A stretch of 64,000 nt of DNA from Petrosia ficiformis (Eukaryota > Porifera > Demospongiae > Haplosclerida > Petrosiidae): positions 29,120,466 to 29,184,465 of the forward strand of contig OX345636.1 of the NCBI GenBank assembly GCA_947044365.1. The letters are read 5' to 3'. Within the stretch, counting starts at the first letter, position 1; every line of letters begins with the position of its first letter. Below, piece by piece: positions 1-10,016 of the stretch. Below the pieces are notes generated by a model. The model searched no databases. It worked only from the letters and a program-made list of their open reading frames with translations, and was not told where the DNA came from. The position numbers and the translations under genes are program-made.

Positions 1-1600
1 CCTGCTGTTACCCATCCCAACCTCGTTCACATACTTTTTGGGTTTTGACATCCCTACATATCCTATCATTTTTATTGAAAATGTTTTTTATTATTCATGT
101 TACATTATTACAGAACAAACAACAAAGAGAAAGTAAACAGGTTGAACACCCTAGACAAATGGTTCCTTAGAGATACAATCAAAATGAAAAGGGGAAAAAC
201 AAAAAATATCAGGTTTCCTCAGGGTAGGTACACTAATACAAGAAAAACATCCACCACAAACAAATTTACAACTATTGCTTTATTCCTTATTGAGCAACGA
301 ACAGAACTAACAGAATTAATATTAAAAATGTTTCTGTACTGGACACAGAAGTCTGCTAGGGCCTTCAAAGGTTCCTCAATCCTGTTGAAAATACATGTAT
401 ACAACTTACATCAACCAACATAAATTATTATTAATCTGCAAGTGTAAATTGCATTGTTATATTACATCTCAAAGAAAGGGTTTAGATACTTTGATTATCT
501 TTTTTTACACATTTACAATAACGAAACATCCAAGAGCTTCAGCATAATTATAACTTTGTTAACACCAAGACAACAGTGTGTTGTTCTGAAATGTAACGTA
601 AAACTAACTAAAACTAGCTAAACATTCTTCGTCTAAACTAACTGACTAAACTAAAAGTAGTGTGATTGATGAATAACTAACTAAAACAACTACTTCTTCC
701 GTCTCTATCATATACTCTTCATAAACACTGTAAGGTTTTAAGTTGCAGTAATAAAAATGCTCATTGTAAATGGAGTAGGAAATCAAGTGCTTATTCTATA
801 ATTTGATATGCAAAAAGGAGAAGTTAGTCCGCACATCAAAAAATTCTATTCCTTCTTTCTACACATAAGAGTTTCCTCTCCTAAATTCCGTTCCACTACC
901 TATCGGCATTTTGTATGATGCTTACTACTGCAAATGAGTAGATGAGCTACTATTAACATTCGAAGACATTATAATTCTATGCTAATGTATAAACTTTGAT
1001 GCAAGTAAAAGTTGAGTGATTGTCTTAATAAATCAGTATGCTTGCTATATTTGACTTTACTATAGCTACAATTCTTTTTTCCATTTACTGCAAATTTCGC
1101 TTCTCTATGATTTCTAAAATTTCTTGCTAGATTCTATTTTCTGTATTTTGTTAATCCCAGCTATAACATACTAGAGCAAGGAGTCAATTTCTTGTTTACA
1201 ATCTTTGGGTATTTACTACAGTGTATATATATATGCAAATGAGTCTAAAATTGTCATGTATGTGTTTGTACATGTACTAAATCTAAAGCTGATTAATTTT
1301 CTATTTACTATTTATACCAGCATCTGGTTTCATTTCAAGGCTACGAATAATCTAAAAAACTTGTACAATCTAGCAGACTTCAGCAAGATATATATAATAT
1401 TCGCAATATTATACTGTAAACGTAGAAATTTTCGACCAGACAAAATTTCGGCTGTATAAAATTTTGACTATAGGCGTGGTCAGCAATACCAAATGGACAT
1501 GATGCTGACGTAAACGTCCATGTGTCTACGTGTTGTCAGTGTCAAAGTAATGTGTAGCTACTCGCTATCGTCTATGGTATGAGGTTATCATATATATAAA
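1..1600. other. AT-rich region without recognisable gene
   Basis: Both strands carry only short open frames without recognisable domains. Bases 11-57 match the complement of 19817-19862 at most positions, so the window starts inside a dispersed repeat. Nothing else in this stretch could be assigned. Confidence 0.5.
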
Positions 1601-1876
1601 GACATTAGGAGTGCTGAGGAAGGAGAGGTCTTACGATGTGTTCGAGAGACGAATAACCACTACGATGCATATGCTGTGGCTGTTGTAAAAGACACCGTTG
1701 GTGCTGTTGGACATGTGCCAAAAGCAATCTCTGCATTGTGTTCGCTTTTTCTCAGGCGAGGTGGTAGTATCTCATGTAGAGTGGATGGTGACAGACGGTA
1801 CTCGAGGGATCTTCTTTGGTGTCCACCTTACGAAAGTACTGTAACAGTGCCATGTTTTTACCTCGTTCACGTTTAA
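1601..1876 (+). pseudogene. HIRAN-like domain fragment
   Basis: An open frame from 1601 encodes an acidic lead-in, then YDAYAVAVVKDTVGAVGHVP and CSLFLRRGGSISC. It ends in RRYSRDL followed by divergent sequence. It aligns well with the minus-strand ORF at 5100-5465, which shares the D-YAV, GHLP and LFLRRGG-I-C blocks. The D-x-x-A-V / G-x-x-P pattern resembles HIRAN domains, which bind DNA ends in SWI/SNF helicases; in sponge genomes such fragments are scattered and often transposon-linked (recollection, not searched). No start codon is needed inside the domain and no upstream exon is visible, so this is treated as a partial, probably decayed copy. Confidence 0.5.
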
Positions 1877-2304
1877 GCTGCATAAATGCGTGGGAGAGTG
1901 GAAGAAACATGTTAAAAATTAAATTTCATCCTCACATCAACTAGTTGAAAAAGACGAACATTTCTACAGGCCAAACATTTCTAATTAGCTTGGCTTTTTG
2001 GGGACCTTCGTCCATAACTTCAAGCAGTAGTTTCCTTTGCTTGGTCGTTAAAAAACTTAGAAGAGGTGTGTAGTTTGCACAAAGAAGTTGACACCAACTA
2101 AAAAAAAGGGATAAAAAAAACAGTGATTTTTGCGAAGAATGCAATATTCATCTTTGCATCCTTCTTTCCCTTAATTTACCTCAACACAAAAAAACTACCA
2201 CCTCTTTCTCGTTATCAACCATACATGCTACATCTGGTTACCCCTATGGAAATATGTGATGTATATAGATTATATTCTTCAAGCATAGTAACTGATACCC
2301 TTAA

Positions 2305-2934
2305 CCTTTTTTAACGAATGACGCGAAAATGAGTCATGCATTAAATTATTAAAATGGTGGAAGATGCGAAAGCGCGTCCTGAGAGGACAACTTGCTCCAC
2401 GAATGTTGCAGAAGAAACTAACAAACACACACTACGAAGAAAACATTTAGTTAGTTTAAATTAGGGAAAACGTCAAATTCCAGGCCAAGCACAACTGATA
2501 AAGACGCTAAGTATGGGCGTCGCCGCTGACTACTGCAGTTTCAAACACTCGTCTTGCTGCTAACGAAGCATGTTTTTGGTATCAATGGCTTTCTTAGAAG
2601 GTCTTCTGTATAACTAAGTGAGTTAAAAGTCATGATTGCTTAAAATTCAGGCGTTATACAGACTAGACAAAAAGTGGGCGTTGCCCGTCGACTACTATAC
2701 TTACAAATGTTTGCCTTTCTCTTTTCCTGCTGATAGTGAAGTATAAATTTTACATCAATGGGTTTGTTAAAGACTCTTCTTTCCACAAAGTAAGTTAGAA
2801 TGTTGAGTCTTATAAAATATGAGTTATAGTGTTGAAAAGCTATATAGATATTAGGTGCTCCGCCCACACAAAATTTCTTAATTAAATTGGGGTTATTAAT
2901 GAAAACGCTTATTTCAATTATAGTTGGTAAAGGG
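2305..2934 (-). mobile_element. TTAA-flanked MITE, copy 1
   Basis: A 630-bp segment is bounded by TTAA at 2301-2304 and 2935-2938. Its ends read CCTTTTTTAACG and, on the complement, CCCTTTACCAACTATAATTG. Internally it is homologous (inverted) to 30040-30684 and 49711-50347, sharing the GTGTGGGCGGAGC block and a GGGCAACGCCCAC-like block. TTAA targets and C-C/T-CTTT ends suit non-autonomous piggyBac or Kolobok elements. It has no coding capacity. Confidence 0.75.
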
Positions 2935-2938
2935 TTAA

Positions 2939-3900
2939 CAGGTACTTGTTATGATTAATATATTCACTGCAAGGCTCACTCCAAGATTCACTGCTCATAC
3001 TAGTATCTGGTTCCGGTATATTTTTGCTCGTCGCCTCCATAAGCACATGAATTCCAGCAGTTTCATAGGGTGTAATACTATAGGTGATTACAAAGTAATA
3101 TGAGTGCACCAAAGCTGCACACCAATTGACAAGCATACTTATAGATTATAGAGAGGGATTAGATACTGCATTTGAGGCTTTAGAACTACCATGGAAAATT
3201 TAATTACTGAAAGCAGAGCTACAGGTAATTAATGTACTTCTATTGTGCATAGAAACCAAGAATACAGTCTCCAACTTATTTAGATTTTAGCTAAAATATT
3301 GCCCATCACTATTTACTAGTTAGTAACTTGAAACATTAATTACCCATAAATGTAGTAACTGTTGTATACATGTAGACAATATGATCATGACTACAGTAAC
3401 TTTCTCCTCTGTATGTGGCCAAAGGTAAATTACTCACAACTTACATGCTAACATACTCCGAATGGTTTGGACATACATAATTTTGTTGCACATGCTGTGT
3501 CAGAGATCTTATGAATTGTTTCATGGCTCCATTATCGAATCTTCTAACTGCTGCAAATTATAGTGCTTAATTATTTAAAGTTCTTCCATACAAAAGGAGC
3601 ATGTGAAGGTCTATTTAACTATGTTATAGGTATTATCCAGTTGTTTTACTACTTAATTAAACCTCTTTGTGTGTTCTAACTAATGCATTTATTAATTTGT
3701 TTAACTTTATATATTACATGGCTAAGTGACAAGACGTTTTTACAGCAATATTTAAGGAAGTCTTTCTATAATTATGTTGAAGTTCAAGTCCAATTTTGTA
3801 AGATTCAATTAATGCACATTGTACAAAATTTATCATACACATATTGATTAAAACATTGTCTATTAATGGTAAGTATGTATATTCTCAATTTCAATACTGC
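2939..3900. other. no gene seen
   Basis: AT-rich sequence with only short incidental open frames and no repeat that I could pair within the window. Confidence 0.4.
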
Positions 3901-3924
3901 ATGATTCAATTTAAAAAGTTATTA

Positions 3925-4987
3925 TTAATCTTGAATAAGTGAGAGATGCTTGTTGTTTAGGGCAATCTTCTTCTGATGCAACAGGTAATATGACTTGGAA
4001 GAATGATTGAAATGTGCTACAAGTCGTTTACACTTGTCAATCATTTTTGCCACCTCTGGAATTTTCAGAGCCTGCTCGACAGCAAGTTGTAGTGTGTGGC
4101 TAAAACAAAGTAAGTGAAGGCATTCAAGCACCTCTATAGCTGATATTATGTTGGCTCCATTATCTGTAGATTCAGCAATGATACCTTGCAGCACTTCTTC
4201 TATCTCCTGCGCAATATTTACTCCTGTATGGCTTTCAGGAAACTCTCGAGTTTCAAGCAGATGGCTTTGCAGTTTGAACTCATTGGTAACATAATGAACT
4301 GTAATGGCAGAGAATGCTTGCTTTGCTCGAGATGTCCACGTGTCTGTAGTGATGGCATACCATTTCACTCCATCAAGATGTTGTTGGATCTTCTGCTTCT
4401 CTTTCTCATAGAGTTCAGGCATGTAGTGGGTTGAGAGATGGTCTTGCGGTCTGGTGGAATATATCTTGGCTCAAAGACATTGATCATGTGACGGAACCCA
4501 GGATCATTCACAGTGTCAAATGGAAGCATGTCTTTGGCTAAAAAGTAACAGACTGATTTTGTTAACTTCCTCCAGCAATTAATCCTGGAAGACGCAACTG
4601 CAACTGTTGCATTTGTGACTTACCCTCCATTTCACTGCTACTCTTACGAGAAGAGGTTCCGAGATCTTCTGTAGTCTGCATCAAGGCAAAATCTGTTGGG
4701 TGTGAGCTTTGAAGGTGCAAGTGCTTGTTTGAGATGTTGCCAGAGTATTTAAACTTCTTCTTACAGACTTTACAAGTTACCTCATTGCGCTTCCGTTTGT
4801 CAGTCTCCAAAAAGATTCCATCTCTGGCTGGAAAACCAAAATATTTCCATATCTTGCTGGTAGAATGTTCAAGGGGAAGAAACTGCATGACGTTCTCGCT
4901 GGAGCTAGCAACACTTTCACTCGCCATTTCACTCTTCGGTGAACACGTTTTGTCGCATGTTGATCGACTGCGCATGCGCAAAACCAC
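3925..4987 (-). pseudogene. hAT-family transposase, ZBED-like (truncated)
   Basis: The N-terminal ORF (4987-4562) carries a BED zinc finger: WKYFGF, a C-x2-C pair (TCKVCKKKF) and a downstream H-x4-H (HLHLQSSH). The next ORF (4422-3925) carries TTDTWTSRAKQAF, the TDNGANI block and FSHTLQLAVEQAL, typical of the hAT catalytic region around its first acidic residues. Between them, codons for the AKDMLPFDTVNDPGFRHMI block are present in a third reading, so at least one frameshift lies near 4430-4445 and a stop or lost intron near 4560. The gene stops at LSLIQD, just where other hAT proteins continue into their second half, so the C-terminal part is missing. Bases 5040-5095 contain repeated AATAGTATCGATAG-like sequence resembling the outer end of hAT elements. 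Confidence 0.75.
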
Positions 4988-5099
4988 ATGGCCTATTCAA
5001 ATTATGCAGCACCTCGCTCTCGTATTCGTGAATAGTCGCAAAACTATTGTAAAACTATCGCAATAGTGAATACTATCGATACTATTGCGCAGGCCTATT

Positions 5100-5465
5100 T
5101 TACAATATACCATTTTTTATTCTGTAATGTTCAATTAGCTTCATCAACTTTTCAACATGTTTCTTCTCTCCTTGAAGTATTAAGATGGATGGTATCTCCA
5201 AACCACCCTGTGGTAAGTCCCTTGAATATCGCCTTCTACCAGTCACTTCACAATTTATTGATCCACCTCGTCTTAGAAATAAACCACAAAGTGTACTGAT
5301 GTTTCTTGGTAAGTGGCCAACTAAACTGCCATCCGATTTATGCACTCCAACTGCATATCTGTCAACAACATTTCCAAACTCTCTTCTGCACTCTCCTAGT
5401 ACTGGTGTCCACACAGTATGATACACATGGAAACCTCTAACTACACTTTTCATCTCAGTAGCCAT
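5100..5465 (-). CDS. HIRAN-like domain ORF
   Basis: The ORF encodes 121 residues, starting at an ATG on the complement of 5465. It runs VRGFHVYHTVWTP, an R-x-x-x-N-x-x-D-RYAV block, GHLPRNISTL, LFLRRGGSINC and RRYSRDLPQGGLEIP. This is a full-length copy of the domain whose fragment lies at 1601-1876. The fold assignment (HIRAN-like) rests on the DRYAV / GHLP pattern only. It sits immediately beyond the presumed end of the hAT remnant. Whether it is an independent short gene, an exon of something larger or transposon-derived cannot be decided here. Confidence 0.5.
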   Translation of the reverse strand: MATEMKSVVRGFHVYHTVWTPVLGECRREFGNVVDRYAVGVHKSDGSLVGHLPRNISTLCGLFLRRGGSINCEVTGRRRYSRDLPQGGLEIPSILILQGEKKHVEKLMKLIEHYRIKNGIL

Positions 5466-5700
5466 AATTTACACGAAGTAATAAGTTAATTATTAATAAT
5501 AATTAGTAATAAAAATTAATAATTATAACCAGAATTTAATTTCGCGCACATGTCTTTGCATGAAAATTAATTCCTGCAAAAAAAGCAAAACAATTAATAA
5601 TTCCATCAAAATTATCATGTTATACGGTATATTGTGAAAAAAACATCCCTATGGGATGTGTTTTTCTCAATAATTATATCTTGCCCGTATGTATATAATA

Positions 5701-5797
5701 TAGCACGAGAGGTGGGGTCAAAAAGCCTCATACTGTCATACAGCAGGAGGCGAAGCCAAGTGCTGTATGAGGCTTTGAGCCCCTCCCCTCGTGCTAT
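5701..5797. repeat. near-palindromic hairpin
   Basis: The arm TAGCACGAGAGGTGGGGTCA at 5701 reappears inverted, with a few mismatches, ending at 5796. Both arms contain GCCTCATAC...CAGCA. The 15-bp loop separates arms of about 36-45 bp, the structure of a tiny fold-back element. A second small palindrome around ACATCCCTATGGGATGT lies at about 5643-5659. Confidence 0.7.
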
Positions 5798-6174
5798 TTA
5801 TTTCCTGTACAGCGCGAGCAAGACGATGCTTTAACTGTTTTACAGTGTGTAGAGAGAGAGCTGGCTACCAAGGAGAATTTTACTAGTACAAAATGTTGCT
5901 TTACAAATTTTATGTTAAATTTAATTGTCATGGTTCAAAGGTCATGCATGTTACTGAGCATGCGCATAAAATAGAGCATGAGAAAAGAAACTAGAAATGC
6001 TGAGAATGTATAGAGCACAAAGGATGGATACACCAAAGATTAAGACTAGTACAACTGCAAGTCAGAGATAAAGAAGGAACTATGCAGCATGTATTGGTGG
6101 GATCTGTAAAGATAATATATTTGTGAACAGGGTCAAACTGTATATCAATATATAATATTATCAGTGAGAATAAA

Positions 6175-7195
6175 CACACAAGAAACTAACCAAAATCTTC
6201 ACAGAGAGAGCCATTTGATAATATAATCTGAGAGAGAGAGAGAGAGAGATACTATGATATGCATGCATAAGAGCATAAGAGAATGGGAAAACTGATGAAG
6301 TGAGGATTCTATACAGTAACTATAATAAATACACAAGGAATTAACCAAAATCTTCAGAGAGAGACCCGTGTGTTTCAAAGTAAGAGAAGTTTGATAATAT
6401 GATCTGAGAGAGAGAGATACTTTGATACGCATGCATAAGAGAATTGGAAAACTGAAAAAGTGAGGATTCTGTACAGTAACTATAATAAACACACAAGGAA
6501 CTAACCAAAACCTTCAGAGAGAGAGCCATGTGTTCCAAAGTAAGAGACGTTTAATAATATAATCTGAGAGAGAGAGAGATACTATGATGTGCATGCATAA
6601 GAGAATTGGAAAACTGAAGAAGTGAGGATTCTATACAGCAACCATAATAAATACACAAGGAACTAACCAAAATCTTCAGAGAGACCTGTGTGTTCCAAAG
6701 TAAAAGATGTTTGATAATATAATATTCTGAGAGAGAGAGATACTTTGATACGCATGCATAAGAGAATTGGAAAACTGAAAAAGTGAGGATTCTGTACAGT
6801 AACTATAATAAACACACAAGGAACTAACCAAAACCTTCAGAGAGAGAGCGCCAAAGTAAGAGACGTTTAATAATATAATCTGAGAGAGAGAGAGATACTA
6901 TGATGTGCATGCATAAGAGAATTGGAAAACTGAAGAAGTGAGGATTCTATACAGCAACCATAATAAATACACAAGGAACTAACCAAAATCTTCAGAGAGA
7001 CCTGTGTGTTCCAAAGTAAAAGATGTTTGATAATATAATATTCTGAGAGAGAGAGATACTTTGATACGCATGCATAAGATAATTGGAAAACTGAAAAAGT
7101 GAGGATTCTATACAGTAACTATAATAAACACACAAGGAACTAACCAAAATCTTCAGAGAGAGATCCATGTGTTCCAAAGTAAGAGTGGCGGTTTG
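6175..7195. repeat. 155-162-bp tandem repeat with dimeric higher-order structure
   Basis: ACACAAGGAACTAACC-like units begin at about 6175, 6331, 6491, 6653, 6814, 6969 and 7130, giving spacings of 155-162 bp. Each unit contains a GAGAGAGA run and GCATGCATAAGAGAATTGG. Two unit types alternate: one with TACTATGAT(A/G)TGCATGC and GAAGAAG, the other with TACTTTGATACGCATGC and GAAAAAG. The effective repeat is therefore a dimer of about 320 bp. Open frames crossing the array are products of the repeat, not genes. Confidence 0.9.
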
Positions 7196-7270
7196 ATAAT
7201 CTTTAGTAGAAGGAGAATAAAAAAACAGATGTAGTGATTTATTATATGACGCATGGTTATTCCACAACGA

Positions 7271-7310
7271 CATACCACTGCTGATAAAAATTCTACTCAG
7301 CAGTGGTATG
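7271..7310. repeat. perfect 14-bp inverted repeat
   Basis: CATACCACTGCTGA at 7271-7284 and its complement at 7297-7310 enclose a 12-base loop. A second small palindrome, GAGCTGTACACAGCTC, follows about 25 bp later. Confidence 0.75.
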
Positions 7311-9206
7311 ATCATGTGAGTAATTGACCAATGAGAGCTGTACACAGCTCTGTCACACCCATTTCCAAATTTGCAAGATTTCTGCATACTAATTATGAAT
7401 TTCAAGTTTATTAATTAATTAATTGTGGAATAATAATAATTAATAATAATTATTATTCATTTTTTGGAATTTAATACAGACAATGCTACAGCCTTATTAT
7501 ACCCACACATGGTGGATTTAGAGATTTCACTAAATTGAATTTTTATAATTACATGATAGCAAAAATTGATAATTTGGTTTAACAATGTATATCAAGCCTA
7601 CCAGGTACACCACATTGACATAAATTTGCAGCTGAAAGTCGGCTGCAGCCTGAATGTTAGGTGAAAGCTAGTCCTTATAGTGGGAGTTGCTAGATGTGAG
7701 GATATTGAAATGATACTAATGATATCCACACAGTATCCATCAATTTTCATATTACAGGCAATCAGATGTGTTATAACTTTGTAAGGGGAACTGTGGACAA
7801 TCTGAAGTATATGTACACTAATCAGATTGTTTCAACCTATTGGGTCTCATCAGCACAGTGTATCCCAAATTTACATTGTTACATTGTGCAGAATGATGTA
7901 AAATGTATAATTATTATGAAAAGTTTCTATGTAGTACCATGAGTAGTACCTCCAGAGGTACTGGTAATAGATACTATTAGAGCTTTCAGAATTGGACTGA
8001 AAAACTACTCTATGTTTCAAATGAGTCAAAAAAGATATATCTTTACTGTTTCTAGTACACTCAGCAGCTGTGATAGACTGAACCTTTGACTTAATTAACA
8101 GTTAAACTTAGCAGTTTCATTAATTAAGAAAGTTAACATATATCAAGTGTCTTGTGTGTATGTTTGTATAATAATTATGTTTTGCTTGATTAACTATCTC
8201 TGTCCTATGTAAGTGGTTTGATTGTACTTATTTTCACCTTATGTGCTAATAGATTGTTGCCCTTATTCTTCTGTCCTTATCATTGTTCATTGTTAGCTTA
8301 GCCTTATCTTTGTGTTTGTCTTATGGTTTTTGGTTTTGTATATAAGTAGATGTATTTTCCTTAGTTATATAGTAGTTATCTTAAATTATCACTGTATACA
8401 GTTATTATTAGTTGGTAGTGCTTAAAGCACTTTGAGTTGGAAATATAGTCTCTTGTAGCTAAATTAGACTTTGAGCGAGGTATCCATTTAGGGCTCGATC
8501 CATCACAATACATACATAATTATACATATGTGATAGTTCTTTTCATTATATATATAATTAATTGAATATTTAACTAATTAATTTCTATGCTCAGAACATT
8601 AAAAATGAGTTATCAGCTTATTTTAGAAATATAAAACTGTAAACAACTATAGACTACATGGTACAATAATTTAACAATAAAGGAAGTGTCTTAATAATAA
8701 TATAAGAGTCTAATAGTATATGTTGGTGGTTTATATTCGAGATTTCTTGCTGGTCTTTAGCAACTGTCTATACATAGTTGTACATTTATGTATAATAGTT
8801 GTTTGAATGAGTACCATGATGAGAATAAAGGGAGAACATGTAATGAATATTCCTGGATGTAGATAAATAATAAATGGAAGCGAAATACTATATATAATAA
8901 TAAATGTGGTTAAATAGTGGTATTAAAGTCTATTTGATTTCACTTTGCCATCAGAAAAATTGAAATAACTTTCTAACCGATTTCAATATTACAAAGTTTA
9001 TTAGACTGCTGACAGTCACGCGGTTCTAGTGATATATTTTTGACAGCTATTGAACGTATAAATAAAGAGTTAGCTGTATTACCCATAAGCAAAAGTATAG
9101 TGGATACCATTGACCACATGGAATGTAATTAATTTTGTCACGTGTGCTTCCTAAACAATAGAAGGAAACGGCCAAGAAAATGTAAGTGGAAACACTGTAA
9201 TATCAT
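7311..9206. other. no gene seen
   Basis: AT-rich sequence with palindromic AATAATAATTATTATT around 7430-7455. No coding signal or paired transposon ends were recognised. Confidence 0.4.
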
Positions 9207-9232
9207 TATATATATATATATATATATATATG
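9207..9232. repeat. (AT)n microsatellite next to a presumed transposon end
   Basis: A TA dinucleotide run leads directly into TGTGACCTAATTTGG at about 9231. The following 200 bp show patchy similarity to the inner flank of the 60771-61906 element (GAGTTTTTG, CTTCCGTTGCTGAGTTA, AATTTTTGAGAAAAATGC), so this may be the left end of a related larger element. Confidence 0.45.
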
Positions 9233-9713
9233 TGACCTAATTTGGAAAAACCACACACTTTGAGCGGAAAACCGAAAATGAGTTTTTGTAAGCCGCAGAA
9301 AGAGGGCGCATTGATGTGTATTTCCCTTTTTGTTTCCTCTCAATCAGAGCTTCCGTTGCTGAGTTACGAGCTGTCAAACATCATAGACTGAGGAATTTAA
9401 TTTTTGAGAAAAATGCAAAAATGTAATTAAGTAAATGTTTCCGTAATTTTCCGTTTCCGACGTTCCACCTCATGTCTGAAAATTTGATAGAGAAAGAAGG
9501 CTTGTTTTGCTGTACTTTATAGTTATTCTATAGTGTTTAAAGTTTATGGAAGGTGATGATTACCAGATGGAAGTATGATACACTCAAGTTTACAGGAAGG
9601 TATGTGTAGAATAATATCAAATTGATACACAATAATTTTTTATACATAATAATGGTATCGAATTTTGCTTTGAAGTACTTAGATATAATTGTAATGGCTT
9701 GGTGCATGTAATT

Positions 9714-9848
9714 CTAGATTTTTGTTTGATAGTTTCTTTCGTAATTTTTACAGGAGCGACGATTGTGTCCTGTTTGTCCACATTTTCCACAAGTTCGACG
9801 TCTTACTTGGCTAATTGTTGTATCAGCAGTAGTGGAAGGCTCTGGAGA
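9714..9848 (-). pseudogene. 3' end of interrupted transposon gene: zinc knuckle
   Basis: On the complement the frame reads a Ser/Thr-rich linker, then RRRTCGKCGQTGHNRRSCKN and a short tail ending at a TAG at 9714-9716. This is a canonical CCHC knuckle (C-x2-C-x4-H-x4-C). It is the C-terminus of the gene whose body lies at 15046-17270. The two parts were separated by the Academ-type insertion, whose 9-bp target duplication abuts this piece. Zinc knuckles at the C-terminus are common in transposase-like proteins; the nucleic-acid-binding role is inferred. Confidence 0.65.
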
Positions 9849-9857
9849 CACATTTGG

Positions 9858-9911
9858 TTAGTCTGGCGAGCCACACCCTTCGCTAAGTGGAGGAAGGGTC
9901 TGGTTGCATTG
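9858..9911 (+). repeat. left terminal inverted repeat of the Academ-type element
   Basis: These 54 bp are identical to the complement of 14983-15036, then diverge gradually. The repeat begins TAGTCTGGCGAGCCACACCC. The 9 bases before it (ACATTTGGT) recur after the right end. Confidence 0.9.
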
Positions 9912-10016
9912 GCATACCAAACTCGTTCTAATGGAATGTATGACGCAATATTTGTCATATTATTTAGCGTAATGTTAATGACATTCCTGATCAACACACG
10001 TGTAAACACGTTCGAT

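Noticed and set aside
97..423. 108-codon open frame at the window start
   Set aside because: Low-complexity Lys/Thr/Asn-rich composition, an equally long opposite-strand frame and no motif; likely chance in AT-rich DNA.
6199..7405. Minus-strand open frames across the tandem array
   Set aside because: They repeat with the array period and encode repeated copies of the same phrase; a by-product of repeat units whose length is close to a multiple of three.
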